In this document: piece after piece, positions 11,339-24,341 of the stretch
Numbering within the stretch: position 1 is the first letter of the stretch
Layout of the letters: every line of letters begins with the position of its first letter
Origin: Liolophura sinensis
Taxonomy: Eukaryota; Mollusca; Polyplacophora; Chitonida; Chitonidae
Assembly: GCF_032854445.1 (NCBI RefSeq)
Contig: NC_088300.1
Location: forward strand, 17,799,570-17,863,569
Direction: 5' to 3'
Length of the DNA: 64,000 nucleotides
Position numbers and translations under genes: made by a program
The notes under the pieces: generated by a model
What the model saw: the letters and a program-made list of their open reading frames with translations, nothing else
Database searches by the model: none
Told to the model about the DNA's origin: nothing

Positions 11339-11900
11339 GGTGACACAAGAACCAAACGAAGATGCGTTATGTGAATGGCGACGACGGTGACACAAGAACC
11401 AAACGAAGGTGCGTTATGTGAATGGCGACGACGGTGACACAAGAATCAAATGAAGATGCGTTGTGTCCGTGGCGATGACGGTGACACAAGAACCAAACGA
11501 AGATGCGTTATGTACGTGGCGACGACAGTGAACACAAGAACCAAATGAAGATGGGTTATGTACGTGGCGATGACGGTGACACAAGAACCAAACGAAGATG
11601 CGTTATGTACATTGCGACGACGGTGAACACAAGAACCAAATAAAGATGGGTTATGTACGTGGCGATGACGGTGACACAAGAACCAAACGAAGATCCGTTA
11701 TGTACGCGGCGACGATGGTAACACAAGAACCGAACGAAGATGCGTTATGTACGTGGCGATAAAGGTGACACTAACGAAAATGCATTATGCACGTGGCAAT
11801 GACGGCGACGCGAAAATCAGTTGAGGGCGACTTATACGGGTGGCGCTGACGGTGAAAAGAACAAGACGAAGGACTTACGTGTGAGGCTCTGACAGAGAAA
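11339..11900. repeat. 47-48 bp minisatellite, about 10 copies
   Basis: Units of the form GGTGACACAAGAACCAAACG followed by AAGATGCGTTATGTACGTGG. Most are 47 bp; some are 48 bp with GTGAACACAAG. The right end (after about 11760) decays. The period is not a multiple of three and the units are not coding. The array lies in the intergenic space between the divergent gene B and locus C. The remainder of 10.45-12.7 kb shows nothing I can support. Confidence 0.85.
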
Positions 11901-12716
11901 CAAAAAAAAAAACAGCTGGAGACGATATGTTAGTGTCTCTGAAGTGGGCACGAGAACCAGACCATGATGAAAGAAATCGGCTAGAGTGGAAAACAGTATA
12001 CTAGTATATGTACATGCAGTTATAAAGTGTTCAGTTTTCTAACGTAATATTAATGAAATTTCTGATATGCAGGCAACAGTTACATTTTATTCATTCACGT
12101 TATTTCCAAATACCGCTTTATGAAAAGCTAGTATTTCTTAAATACACAGTCATGTATACACTACAAAGTTTAGATCATCTGAGAATGAATTTGACACATA
12201 GACTACACATAGAAATGTATTGATATTTGATATATATGTACTTTCATATATATACATAGTTATATTCCAATAGTTACTGGAAGATAAGTGGTCTTCCTTG
12301 AATGCGCAAACTGTGCCACAAGTGTCGTCCACCGTTTATTGTCACCAAGGCTACACAAACAGTGAAAGCGGGGGAATGTAAAATGACCACGGCCACGAAT
12401 CATGCGCACTAGAGGCAAGCGCCTCCAACGACCACCACAAAGAAACCTGTGTGAATCAAAAGGCTTGTCTCATAATTCAAAGAAAGTCGCGTTACTTTTC
12501 TATGTAGAATGTCACTGGGAGGAAAATTCAATTCGTATACAGTTCCATGAGGTGGATCACTGTGTACGCTATGTGTTGAGATCAAAACAGACATGGACAG
12601 CTGTAGTGCTTTTACTGAGGGCGCTTTGTGCCTTCGTGGCATTTACACGTGAAGACATTACATACACGATCTAGGTTAGTGAGCAGCTATATGCCAAAAT
12701 GTGGCAGGAGGGGGGC

Positions 12717-12726
12717 TATATATAAG
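12717..12726 (+). promoter_or_regulatory. TATA box of cassette C1
   Basis: TATATATAAG follows a G-rich run and lies 97 bp before the cassette C1 ATG. The spacing fits a core promoter with a 5' UTR of about 70 nt. Confidence 0.5.
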
Positions 12727-12822
12727 TAGCGTGAAGAAAATAACAACCACCGGTTTGTGGGATATAGCGTAAAAGCTTGTGTGTGTACCATACGGCTTCT
12801 CCATCCTTCCGTTCAGGTAGTC

Positions 12823-13009
12823 ATGGAGGTAGTAGTGGACTTCAAGGATGCCCACCTTCTCACCAAGGTGGCTTTAGTCACAATCTCTGTGGCGGACTTG
12901 ATCTTACTTATTGGAGTATCGACGAACTATTGGTACCATGAATCATACCGCTATCTCATACACCTTGGTAACCCTCATTTCGGGCTCTGGAGGGGAGGAT
13001 ACTACCTGT
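12823..13009 (+). CDS. Locus C cassette C1: first exon of a claudin/PMP22-like protein
   Basis: Starts MEVVVDFKDAHLLTKVAL. TM1 is followed by STNYWYHES, and after a loop of about 15 residues comes HFGLWRGGYYLC. It ends in phase 1 at CCTGT|gtaagt; the frame stops two codons into the intron, so the donor must be used. The W-GLW spacing matches cassettes C2 and C3, but the sequence is the most diverged of the three. No TM2/TM3 or TM4 exon was recognised between this exon and C2, so it may splice to the exons at 29050 and 30833, possibly through an unseen loop exon. Confidence 0.7.
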
Positions 13010-14027
13010 GTAAGTAGAATGTGTATTTGTGTTAAGACACCCGATCACACCCTTCTTCCCGATCCCCTACTCGACCAGACCACATTCCCGTCTGTGAGGG
13101 TATCTGGGCAGCATCGTGCCAATCACACCATATACCCCGCTAAGACAAACTCCGATATCAATGGCATATTTATACATCTATATATAAGCCTTTTTTCAAA
13201 ATTTACCTGAAGAGCAGACGGTAACTTGCTTATTAGGCAACTATTCCAGGTATTAATATCGAATAACGTTTAATGCCTTCATTAGTGGGATTCATTCGTT
13301 AATATTTGAAAGACTTTCCTATCTGTTAGTTTTAAAAGGTTCTTCTGCTAAGAAATCATACGCAATATTTTATTAAAGGGAGTTAATCCAGTACCGGTAC
13401 AGACACTTCGACAAACGTTTTTTTCACACGCCACACAGTGCAGTTATAACTCTCGATTCTCAGTCACTATGTCTTCTCTAAAAATAAGTACGTTAGTGTT
13501 TTGCCTAGTCTATATATAAGTGCATCCCAAATAGACGGGATTGTACCGGTGAAAACGAGGCTGGTAGACGATCGGCTAAGGTGTAGACCTGTACCAAATT
13601 CCTTGGCCTCCACACATTGATGCGGTACAAAATCTTACTAAAAGAGCCAGCCAGCCCTCAAAGAACTTACGTTTCAAATGTCTGAGAAAAAATGACACCT
13701 TGATACTGGAAACAATTCCCTAAAACTGCCAAGCGCATATTTCAACATTTTCCTGGGACAGTTTCTTATGCACGTTGAACAGATATTGGGCCTATACCAA
13801 ACATAGAAGCGCAAGTCTCTGTAATACATGCACACCAACAAGGCGTATGCCAGTCAGGATGGCAGCTACATATGTATGAAAAGGCAATAGAATACAAAGT
13901 GTTACTTTTGCTGTAGGCCCGCTTTTGCCAAAGTTTCCGAAGTCAAAAGTCCATTCTAAGCATGTACCACGACTAATACAGCATCGGTTCATTAACGCTA
14001 TATACATTGCAGTCTCGGCGGAGAGAT

Positions 14028-15785
14028 TACACTATATCGATTGTGAGATACTGTACATTATCGGTTGAGGGTTACCATAAGTCTCGTTTGAAATCTGTAG
14101 AGATCCCACTGTATCAATTGTGAGACATTGTACACTTTCGGTTGACGGTTACTATAAATTCTCGGTTGAGATCTGTAGAGATCTCACTGTATCGATTGTG
14201 AGACACTGTACGCTATCGGTTGAGGGTTACTATAAATTCTCGGTTGAGATCTGTAGAGATCCCACTGTACCGATTGTGAAACACTGTACACTATCGGTTG
14301 AGGGTTACTATAGATTCTCGGTTGAGATCTGTAGAGATCCCACTGTATCGATTGTGAGATACTGTACACTATCGGTTGAGGGTTACTATAGATTCTCAGT
14401 TGAGATCTGTAGAGATCCCAGTGTATCGACTGTGAAACACTGTACACTTTCGGTTGAGGGTTACTATAGATTCTCGGTTGAGGTCTGTAGAGATCCCACT
14501 GTATCGATTATGAGATACTGTACACTATCGGTTGAGGGTTACTATAGATTCTCAGTTGATATCTGTAGAGATCCCAGTGTATCGACTGTGAAACACTGTA
14601 CGCTTTCGGTTGAGGGTTACTATAGATTCTCGGTTGAGGTCTGTAGAGATCCCAGTGTATCGACTGTGAGACACTGCACATTATCTGTTGAGGGTTACTA
14701 CAGAGTCTGGGTTGAGATCTGTAGAGATCCCAGTGTATCGACTGTGAGACACTGTACACTTTCGGTTGAGGGTTACTATAGATTCTCGGTTGAGATCAGT
14801 AGAGATCCCACTGTATCGATTGTGAGACACTGCACATTATCTGTTGAGGGTTACTACAGAGTCTGGGTTGAGATCTGTAGAGATCCCACTGTATCGATTG
14901 TTAGACACTGTACATTATCGGTTGAGGGTTACTACAGAGTCTGGGTTGAGATCTGTAGAGATCCCACTGTATCGATTGTGAGATACTGTACACTATCGGT
15001 TGAGGGTTACTATAGATTCTCAGTTGAGATTTGTAGAGATCCCACTGTATCGATTGTGAGACACTGTACACTATCGGTTGAGGGTTACTATAGATTCTCA
15101 GTTGAGATCTGTGGAGATCCCAGTGTATCGACTGTGAGACACTGTACACTTTCGGTTGAGGGTTACCATAGATTCTCGGTTGAGATCTGTAGAGATCCCA
15201 CTGTATCGACTGTGAGACACTGCACATTATCTGTTGAGGGTTACTACAGAGTCTGGGTTGAGATCTGTAGAGATCCCACTGTATCGACTGTGAGACACTG
15301 TACACCTTCGGTTGAGGGTTACTATAGATTCTCGGTTGAGATCAGTAGATATCCCACTGTATCGATTGTGAGACACTGCACATTAGCTGTTGAGGGTTAC
15401 TACAGAGTCTGGGTTGAGATCTGTAGAGATCCCTCTGTATCGATTGTGAGACACTGTACATTATCGGTTGAGGCTAACTATAGATTCTCGGTTGAGATCT
15501 GTAGAGATCCCACTGTATCGATTGTGAGACACTGTGCATTATCGGTTGAGGGTTACTACAGAGTCTGGGTTGAGATCTGTAGAGATCCCACTGTATCGAT
15601 TGTGAGACACTGTATACTATCGGTTGAGGGTTACTATAGATTCTCGGTTGAGATCTGTAGAGATCCCTCTGTATCGATTGTTAGATACTGTACACTATCG
15701 GTTGAGGGTTACTATAGATTCTCGGTTGAGATGTGTAGAGATCCCTCTGTATCGATTGTGAGATACTACAGTATTGGTTGAGCGA
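14028..15785 (+). repeat. 78-bp minisatellite, about 22 copies, open in one frame for 553 codons
   Basis: Head-to-tail 78-bp units with a GTTGAGGGTTACTA core. In the frame 14120-15781 each unit translates as a 26-residue repeat, typified by RHCTLSVEGYYRFSV then EICRDPTVSIV, for 553 codons without a stop. Two to three long ORFs also run through parts of the opposite strand. That is expected when the period is divisible by three and the unit lacks stops, so openness alone is weak evidence for coding. There is no signal peptide or recognised domain, and the flanks are degenerate repeat units. Both flanks show unit-derived sequence with stops. It lies between cassettes C1 and C2. Confidence 0.9.
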
Positions 15786-18242
15786 TACATTACAGTATCG
15801 TCTGAGATGTTATCGATTGAGATGTTTTAGTATTGTACAGCATCGTTTGTAACCGATACCGTAAAATTCTTCGTTATCGGCAAAAGAAATACGGTTCAAT
15901 ACTCATGATGCTCCCAACACCCCCACCCACTGCTCCTCCTGAGAAAATGTAGCGGTACACAGCATTAACTGTATCAGTAGGTGAAGCGTAATCAGTGATC
16001 AGTTCATACATTTCTGTTTGTTGCATACAGTAAGCCTAACTACGTTGATAATAGTTAATGCTGTTTCGGTAGTTACAAATGGTAAGCATTGGTGAACAAA
16101 ATCTTTACTCGGTTAGCCATACCCACTTAAATATTTTAAATACTTAATTATAAGAAGCGGGCGACACAGGCAACTATATCAAGGTGCAATCAGTTCTTAC
16201 CTGATCCAAAAATTATTACAGTTCCAGCACAAAAACCTTGGGTACCTTCTAACATTAGAGAATGATCTACCGAGGTCTCCTGTCTTGATGACAGTAGAGG
16301 ATTTGGCTTATAATGAGGGATCTTAATTCTTTCAAGCTCTAATAGTCTCCATCATCTTTCTAATTTGAGCAAATTTTTACAGAAAGAAAATAATTTCGCC
16401 GTATGCGAATCCAAAAGAATTGTTTCATTCACATGTCGAGAATAAGTCGGTCAAACCAGCGTTTTATTTTTATAAACCGTCACAACTTCTGTTTAGTTGT
16501 GCATGCGCGCGAAGCAAAGATTTAGTTCACTGCGCAGTGTAACAATAGGTAACAATGTACCTGTTTTTACACAACTTATGACCGACTTGTTTAAGTAGTA
16601 AGTGTTCCTCATCAAGTGGGAAATGTTCGTAGCCAAACCAGATAGGCAGGTCAACCTTCCATGTATATTATCCTAATCCGTACGTTTTCCTCCGTGAGAA
16701 TATAGGGTAGATATATTCTATTACTTGAAGTCTGCTTTGAGAGTATTTATAGACATGTACTTCATACCGGCGGAGCGAAACACGCTCTGTCAGTTTGTAC
16801 CTCTGCAAGGATTAGCGATGCGCGCAAAAACAATGTACGAGTGGCGTGCGCAGCTCACTGTTGCACAAAGACCTAGATTACTTTTCTGGGCCTCTCACCT
16901 TGACAAGGTTTTAGTTCAAGAGGAAAAAATAAACATGACTTGCCATAAATGACAGACAGAAAACCATAAATCTAAATTTTGACCTCCCTTCGTTCTTTGC
17001 AGAATTTAAACCTGTCCATCTGAGTTCATTTATAACAACAGGCCTACACAGTTTTAACAAATACTCAGGTGAATCTCAAACCCCTCCCCCCCCCCCTCCA
17101 CTTTTCCCTCCAGTGCACGGAAAAGCCAACTTCCTATTGAGGTGGCGTAGATACAGTTTATGACCATAGTTACTGCTGTTCAAGTCGCAGTCGTGCGACT
17201 ATGACAGCAGATAGTAGTATTCATTCTCTCTTTGTTATGCCTGTTATGACCCTAATGACCTAATACACACATACATGTCTTTCTTGTGGCGCAATACAGA
17301 CTGGCCATATCACCACAGTAACAATATATTTTAACGTTGAGAACGCGTGGATATCTAATAGGTTACGCGCGTATAGAGCAGGGCTTAGATCGACTTGCAA
17401 TCGTAAGCAACTGGGTACAACCGGACGCAGTCGACAATGGCGTAGCGCCTATGTCGAAAAGTCTAACAAAACCTTACGATCGTGAGCAAATAGTGGAGTC
17501 TGATCAGACTCAGTTTTGGTGCGCCTACGTCGACTACGACTGGAAGCAAATGTGACTGGGCGGGGGCCCTTGTACACCACGCGTGGATGTAATTGATATA
17601 ATATAATATACGTTTAAGTTGTCTTTTCTTTGGAAATTCTCGTGTCCATTTATTCCAACTTTTCTACACTCCCCATGTACACCATATGTTTGTGCCTTGC
17701 AAGAAGTGCCGTACAAGCACGGGCTAAGCCTCTAAACGTCACTGAGATTATTTTCCACCTCATCGGTCCACTCGGTGGTCGCCATTTTCGCCGTGCAACT
17801 CGAGCATCACTGGGAGCAACTGTGACCAAGTGGACTGAAGCATGCGCAGATTGACGGAACTTAGTACAGCTGGGTACTTCGAGTCTCAGAAAAGTAGACC
17901 ATGTTCAACACAGAGCTGAGTCAGCAGTTGTTGGTGTTGGTGGATATGCAACCCAGAGTCCATTGTAATAGTAATAAAAGGAAGCACGCGTGGATCGACC
18001 AAAACCAGCGTCTGACCGTATGCTCCCAGTTGCTTCCGGTTGCCAAAAACCCAGTTGCTCCTAGTCGCAAGGCCAATCTACGCCCGGCTTAAGAACGACA
18101 CAATGTTTCAACAATTTGTCATCACAAAATGATAAAAAAAACACATACTGCGCTAAGACAAACGATTTCATCAAGTGTTCGTATCGCCCTGTTGTAAGGT
18201 CAAACCTGTTTATCGTGTTTACGTGGATCCTGAATAAAGATT

Positions 18243-18250
18243 TATAAAAG
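18243..18250 (+). promoter_or_regulatory. TATA box of cassette C2
   Basis: A perfect TATAAAAG lies 101 bp upstream of the cassette C2 ATG, nearly the same spacing as the TATA box of C1. I see no gene in 15.8-18.24 kb. Confidence 0.55.
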
Positions 18251-18351
18251 TTCAACTAATCATTCTGATCCCAGCGTTTGTTAAATACAATAGAAGCCAG
18301 TTGTTTATCACTTTAAATAGTTTGTTTGGCTAGAGAGTTGACGGTAACAAC

Positions 18352-18514
18352 ATGGCGGGCTTTGCGACGGCCATTAACACCACTAAGGCAGCTTTTATCA
18401 TGCTCTGTGTAGGCTTGATTATTTTCATTATTGGATTCGCAACAGATTACTGGTATTCAAAACACATCGCCTTTTATTACTATTACCATGGACTTTGGGT
18501 TGCATATCCACCAG
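18352..18514 (+). CDS. Locus C cassette C2: first exon of a claudin/PMP22-like protein
   Basis: Starts MAGFATAINTTKAAFIM after AACAACATGG, a good start context. It encodes TM1 (about residues 13-32), ATDYWYSK, and HGLWVAYPP, then the donor CCACCAG|gtatgt in phase 1. It is a close paralogue of C3 (shared LLFIIGF-like core and TDYW/TDFW). The frame stays open to 18834 past the donor, but that extension falls in a tandem repeat and has no TM2-like segment, so it is taken as intron. Confidence 0.72.
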
Positions 18515-18596
18515 GTATGTTTTCAAATAATTATGTCTTACTTACCATTACTTTTGTCTTTCAAATAAGACCTAAAAATTCGCTAAAACTTTATAC

Positions 18597-19010
18597 ATTC
18601 TATTTCCGTGGCACCAGTCCTTATGAACGCGCTCTCTTCCGTATATGTTACCTTATCACGCACTGTACTTCGCTCATGTCTCCTTACCGTGCATTGTATT
18701 GCAAAAATGTAACCGCATCACACATGGTATTTCCGTGGCACCAATCCTTAGGATCATACAATCCCATTTACCTTTCACCTTTTGTGGTAATTTTATTATG
18801 TATGTCACGTCACACTAAGCAATCTTCCCTATAATTATCATATCTTATGGCATATTTCATTTCTGTGGCTCCAGTCCACATGATCAAGTGATCTTCCGTT
18901 TAGGTTACCTTGTTATCTTATGTATGGTACATTTTATTTCTGTGGCCCTAGTCCATATGATCACGCCGTCTTTGATATATGTCACCATATCGTATATTGT
19001 ACTTTGGCGG
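18597..19010. repeat. Degenerate tandem repeat
   Basis: Recurring blocks of ATTTCCGTGGCACCAGTCC and TATGTTACCTTATC at about 18600, 18727, 18858 and 18929. They lie in the intron after cassette C2 and explain the open frame there. Confidence 0.55.
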
Positions 19011-19458
19011 CACAAGGGCACACGTCATGCAATGTGCTATGGTTGCTAGACCGTCTGAGTGTTTTTTTTTAAATATTTTATCATGAAATTATAAGCAGGA
19101 TTTATGCTTCCTACCTCTACCGTCCTACGGACCTGATTATTTCCTTGTAAGTGGATAGTGCTATGCTTTACGTGTAAATCTAACAGTTTATGTCACGATA
19201 CCAGTTTAACTCGTTATATAGTTAGCACTTGGCTTTAATGTTTATATAGAGCATATATAGAGTTTATAAAAGCGTATGATTGATTACACCGCCCTCATTT
19301 TCTAAATATTTATACATAAGTAAAGCGTAGGTAAAAACCTGTTCTCAAAATTTCATGTTTGCTTGTTATTATGGTGAAAAACTGGTTTTCGCTGATGGCC
19401 TAGATGAAATTTCCGAGCATTTGTACACAAATAAATAGTAGCGCAAGTTTCAGCAACT

Positions 19459-19765
19459 AATTTTCGGAAGCACTTCGGCTTGTTTGTATATAGTAAAACC
19501 GGTCTGCTTATAGTGCAACTTTCACCGAACAACTTTTGGATTCACCTCTCAATACAATTAAATTGTATACCTGACTGTGACTGAAATTTTCACAGACACT
19601 TCAGCTTGTTTTGTATATTTTAAAATCGATCTCCTCACTGCATCTTTCACAGAACAACTCTAATTTGGATTCACTTTACAGTTAAGTTACATAGGCCTAC
19701 TAGTAGCTGAGTGTGACAAATTTTCGGAGACACTTTGGCGTATCGCGTGTTGCAAAATCCCTCCA
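19459..19765. repeat. Degenerate repeat of about 130 bp, 3 copies
   Basis: Units begin TTTTCGGAAGCACTTCGGC (19461), TTTTCACAGACACTTCAGC (19588) and TTTTCGGAGACACTTTGGC (19721). A related fragment sits near 20472. The third unit runs into the (TA)n tract. Confidence 0.6.
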
Positions 19766-19768
19766 TCC

Positions 19769-19892
<124 letters not shown>

Positions 19893-21399
19893 GGTCGTCT
19901 GTTGATGTTTTCCTCTGGCACATGACCTTAGGCATTTAACCAGTATAAACAGGTGCATTTATTTAGAGCAGGAGATAAAACGGAATTAAGTGATGACATT
20001 GCATAGTTTCGGTTGCCTATGGCTTATTACTATTCTATTTTGTCTATATTCAGCTATGGCTATGTTCTTTCCCTAATGCCGTCCGATTTGTATCGAAAGC
20101 TCAGCAGCTCTCGTCGAACAACTTTCGCTCTCACTTTTTATGTAACAATAAAAAGGATCAAGTATAGCATCATATATACTACATCATCTACAGAGCGCCT
20201 CCAGTTCTCGTAGTCGGGAGACTTAGCTGGGATCAATGACATGGGTTTTGTTTGGCGCTCAGTACTGTGATTTTAGAGCACGGAAACAGGACAGGTTGGC
20301 TCGGTGTCAAATAACACATAATGTAACTGGGCGAACTCGCCGTGCTACAAGATGACACAGCATATACACACACCGACAATGACTTCTCGTCGTCATATGA
20401 TTGAAAAAAATAAGTACGACATAAAGGCCCAAGAATACATGCATGTACTAACTGTAACAGGAATTTTCGGAAACACTTCCGTTTGTACAAAACCGGCCAA
20501 ACGAATATCACTTGTCCATTGATATTTCCGCCTACATGTAACATGGAACATTTGTTGAATTCGCCGAAACGTTCAAATTAAGATCGTCACTCTTTGCATA
20601 AGAGACGTTGGTTTTCGTTTTATTGGCTGGTAAACATCCGTTGTATAATGATTCAAGGAAATCAGGGATGAACGTTATTTTCAACTCCTGTGAACGAGTT
20701 CTCATTTTAATAAAATGTCAAATTATTTCTCACAGGAAGGTAGCAAATAAGAAGTGAATTTCATTCATGTACAAATGAAATAGCATGCGGATTTGCGAAG
20801 AGAATTCTTATACTGTACGCCACAGACGTGAATAAAGTTGAAACACAGTTAAGAAGTCTAACGGCTATAGATGACCCCTGTGGCCCACTCATATCCCTCA
20901 ACCATGATGACCTCTCCCCAATCCCTCTCTTTTACCCCAGCCCGGGCAAAGTTACTTCTTGTGCATACCAGTGGCAGTAAGACGCCATCTGCTGGTGAGG
21001 CCTCCACATTTACCGGCTCAGAAACAGGCGTTGGTTTGTACGGCAGCATCTGTGTCACTTGATACCGTGTTGCAGACCTGCATCCTTACTCATTACACAC
21101 ACTTTTCCCATCAGCTACTTTTCCACAGCTCTAATTAACATAATTTCTCAGGGGCCCCACTAAGCCGATTGGTGGGCAAGTTCACAAGCAGGATATTCAT
21201 TGGTTGAAATCCCAACTTCGGAAAGTTCTTCCAAACTTGAAGCCGGCTTACCAAGGCCGTGAGGTTAACGGGTTTGTTCTGGGGTATACATCCTGCATCA
21301 GCGTTAAACCGGGCTGTGGAGTGTAGGGCTGGAGACAAGCTTGGGGGAGAGTTTCAGAATTTGGGGGAGAATTGTTCAGTATTTGCTGTAGCTGTCAAT

Positions 21400-21565
21400 A
21401 TGTCGTTCCAATCAGCTACCACCCTGACAAAGATTGCTTTCATAGCAATGTGTATTGGGTTGTTACTGTTTATTATCGGATTTTCGACAGACTTCTGGGT
21501 TAAAGCATACGGACACCGTGGAATATACGTTCATCTTGGGCTCTGGGGTTTCGCTGCCTATATGT
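21400..21565 (+). CDS. Locus C cassette C3: first exon of a claudin/PMP22-like protein
   Basis: The start MSFQSATTLTKIAFIAM is chosen by alignment with C2. The frame is open upstream to an ATG at 21259, but that extension has no family character. TM1 is followed by STDFWVKAY, then HLGLWGFAAYMC, and the donor ATATGT|gtaagt in phase 1. It is the cassette nearest the shared TM2/TM3 exon at 29050. A direct splice would leave the first loop short of the usual second Cys, so a small intermediate exon may exist. Only a weak TATA-like TATACA (21285-21290) is seen upstream. Confidence 0.72.
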
Positions 21566-22873
21566 GTAAGTGCACAACTTCTTTTACCACACCCATAGGG
21601 CATTTACAGCCGCATATAGCGCTTGACTTCATTAAGGATACTGAAAATATACCATGATAGATTTTATAATCGATTTTAAGCATATGGCGCAGCATATTAT
21701 GTATTAACATTCGACCCATATGCCATAAGTGAACTTTAACCCATACGTTGCTCTAGTCGGACGGGTATAGTGGCAACTAAGTGTGGTTCTTCCTAAGTTG
21801 CTAAACTGTTTACTAACATGTTTGTGTCATAGTTGCAAAGCTATACGTATACTTTTATATAGGCCCAAATTTCAGAACTCCTAGGACTTGCAGGAGAGCA
21901 GGTGTACCCACGTTGCGGATTTCTCATGAGATTGTATCTTTACATATACGACACAGCTTTTGTCATGCGGATGACAGTGGCGCTTGTAACTCACAGAAAT
22001 CCCCCTGTGTACAGTCAACACAAAAGGAGACGTGGCATTTTCAACAAAATGTTAAATGTTTCCGAAGGAAAATTCAAAAAACACTTTGCACAGAATATAC
22101 GATCATGAGCACGCAATTTCCCGGTCCTTCAATATTTGCTTTTAGTCAGTGCTTCTGCAAAAGCAATCAAGCTAACTGTTATCTCCTATAATATGCACAT
22201 GTAGGTGGTGAAAATAATGAATTGGTAAAAGTAGAGTTCATAAACCATTTCCCATTCAAAAGGGTGAACGATCTAGCCTGCATACAATCATTTGAAAATC
22301 TGGTGTTACACTAGTAATCAAATAAATTTAGAAGGCCTTAAAATTAGGTCCATACTTCGTTAAAATCTAAAGTAAAAAGATCCCACCCCAGTGCAGATTT
22401 ATATGTGTTTATAATACTGACTGTGTAGTCAAGCTTCTCTGACCTGTGTATCCCGATATGGCGCACTTTTATTTCGGTAATACATAAACAATTAATATAT
22501 ATTTTCCACCCCAAAGTAAATTTTAACCAAGGCACCTTCCACGTCTTCCATATATGTTTAAAGAAGCACACACGCAAAAAATAAATTAGGTCGGAAAACA
22601 TTTAAAATGAAGTCCACAATGACCGTATAGTGTTGCCAGTCAAAGATTTCAGACAGGTGTGTAATTGGTAGGAAAGAAAGGGAGATATTTTTTGAAAACT
22701 TTTCTGCCTTTGTTGCATTGTGTTTTCGTGTATTAAATGGAAATTCAGATTATTTTTAGCGCGTTCATTTTTGTTGAGATATGACCATGTGACCATTTGG
22801 CTGACATATTACTGTTCCCGATGTAATCCATTGTACAGAAGAATTCTGAAAAATATAGGACACACATACACTC

Positions 22874-23010
22874 AATCTGTTAATTTTAACAGAAATTTTA
22901 ACAGGATATTATGTTGAATATGACAGAATATTGTGTTATACATGATATATAATAGCAGAACACATTCTAGCATCACTCAGACAACAGGCACTCTGTTAGA
23001 ATTAAGAGAT
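22874..23010. mobile_element. Partial MITE copy (M3)
   Basis: Carries TGTTAATTTTAACAGAAA at the left and ACATTCTAGCATCACTCAGA at the right, matching both arms of the copy at 3292-3517 but shorter in the middle. Confidence 0.6.
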
Positions 23011-23814
23011 ATTTGGTGTAGATTAAAACGGTTAAACTAATAACTTTATACTTTAGTTTACTGCTTTATATTGGGATGCTAAAATAAACAAATAGTACAT
23101 GTTGTTCTCAAAAGAAGCTTCCGTTCAGAGTTGAAAGATTTGTGTTTCTCTTATAGCTTGCTGAATCAAAAGGCGTAAACACTGACATTAATTAACGGAT
23201 GTAGGGTACATGCCGAAGGCTTAAATGCTCGACGATGCGGGTATGCTTTATAGTGTTACATATACTACCATTAGTAGTACTACCTTTTACTACTCTGTGA
23301 GAAAAAAAAAACATAATTTGAGCGTTATTGTAATAGTGGAGTCAATCACGTGATGTGGCCATTTCAATAAATGTAATTAACTGGTCCATATGTAATAATA
23401 AAATCGACATCAGAGTCAGGTGAATGGTTTTTATTATTAGTTATTTTAGGCTAACTAGGCACATGTGGTCCAACATAGCTAGATGGGCATACAGTAAAAA
23501 TATTTATCACATAATGTCATAGTTTAGCGATTCTCGATGCCCTTTATGGTTGAAATAAATTATTATACATCCATATAGCACAGCGTCCTCCGCGAGATAA
23601 TTAGCTTTGAGTGAAATGCAGCGGTATAAAGAAATAATGAGTATGCTGTAGCCGTAGTTAACACTAGTTATAAAGTATTATCATTTCTAAAAAAATAATT
23701 TATTTTAAATTATTTTAATTTAATTTATAGTCTATTTAATTATAATAATTTAATTTATAGTCTGTGAAATATAGTACATATATTCGATCGTTTTAACATA
23801 AAGATTATAATAGC

Positions 23815-23930
23815 CTAACCGAATATTATGTTGAATATGACACGCCATTATGTTATAATAACAGGATACATTCAGTAGCATTACTCAGACAGCAGACTTC
23901 CCGTAAAAGTTAACAGATTGTTTTAAGTGT
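23815..23930. mobile_element. Partial MITE copy (M4)
   Basis: Right-half copy of the same family: GAATATTATGTTGAATATGA, then AGCATTACTCAGACAGCAGA and TTAACAGATT. It lies 0.8 kb from M3. Confidence 0.55.
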
Positions 23931-24290
23931 ATCGAGGATTCAGGAATATACCCCTAACCATTGGGATGCCGTTTGATCAACTGACTGTTCCAAACAGTGT
24001 AACAAATGCTTAATTTCACACTATAACTAAGACGACACGTTTGTGTCTACAAAGGTTTATAAAGTTGAATTCCTCGAGCCACAGGATACGTTTTAAACTG
24101 TCTATGCAATTTTATATATTTTGACATTAATGACTTTTGGCGTGAAATGACAATAAGATAAATAAATATATTTGGACTTTCATGTCGAAAATCAATTGAT
24201 GGAATCTGACTTGTGCACAAAAAAGAGTGTTATCAGAAAAAGGAGTGCTGAGGGTATCCCTCGACATCTTTGGTTGGGAAAATCTATGAT

Positions 24291-24341
24291 TCAGATGTTC
24301 TGTATCTCTGATGTTCTGTATCTCTGATGTTCTGTGTAATA
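24291..24341. repeat. 17-bp tandem repeat, 3 copies
   Basis: Three units of GATGTTCTGTATCTCT type. Apart from this, the MITE copies and the 26.6 kb repeat, I find no recognisable gene or exon between 21.57 and 28.18 kb. I searched it specifically for a missing loop exon. Confidence 0.7.

Noticed and set aside
13792..14007. 71-codon minus ORF with a TM-like segment (VTLCILLPFHTYVAAILTG)
   Set aside because: Considered as a decayed TM4 exon, but phase and flanking signals do not match the cluster.
14184..15305. Minus-strand ORFs of 83-134 codons
   Set aside because: Opposite-strand shadows of the 78-bp minisatellite, whose period is divisible by three.
17337..17854. ORFs of 72-74 codons in a G+C-richer stretch
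   Set aside because: Composed of loosely recurring GTCGCAACTGG-like phrases, with no domain or splice support.
18515..18834. Continuation of the cassette C2 frame to 160 codons
   Set aside because: Crosses a good donor and runs through a degenerate tandem repeat without a TM2-like segment.
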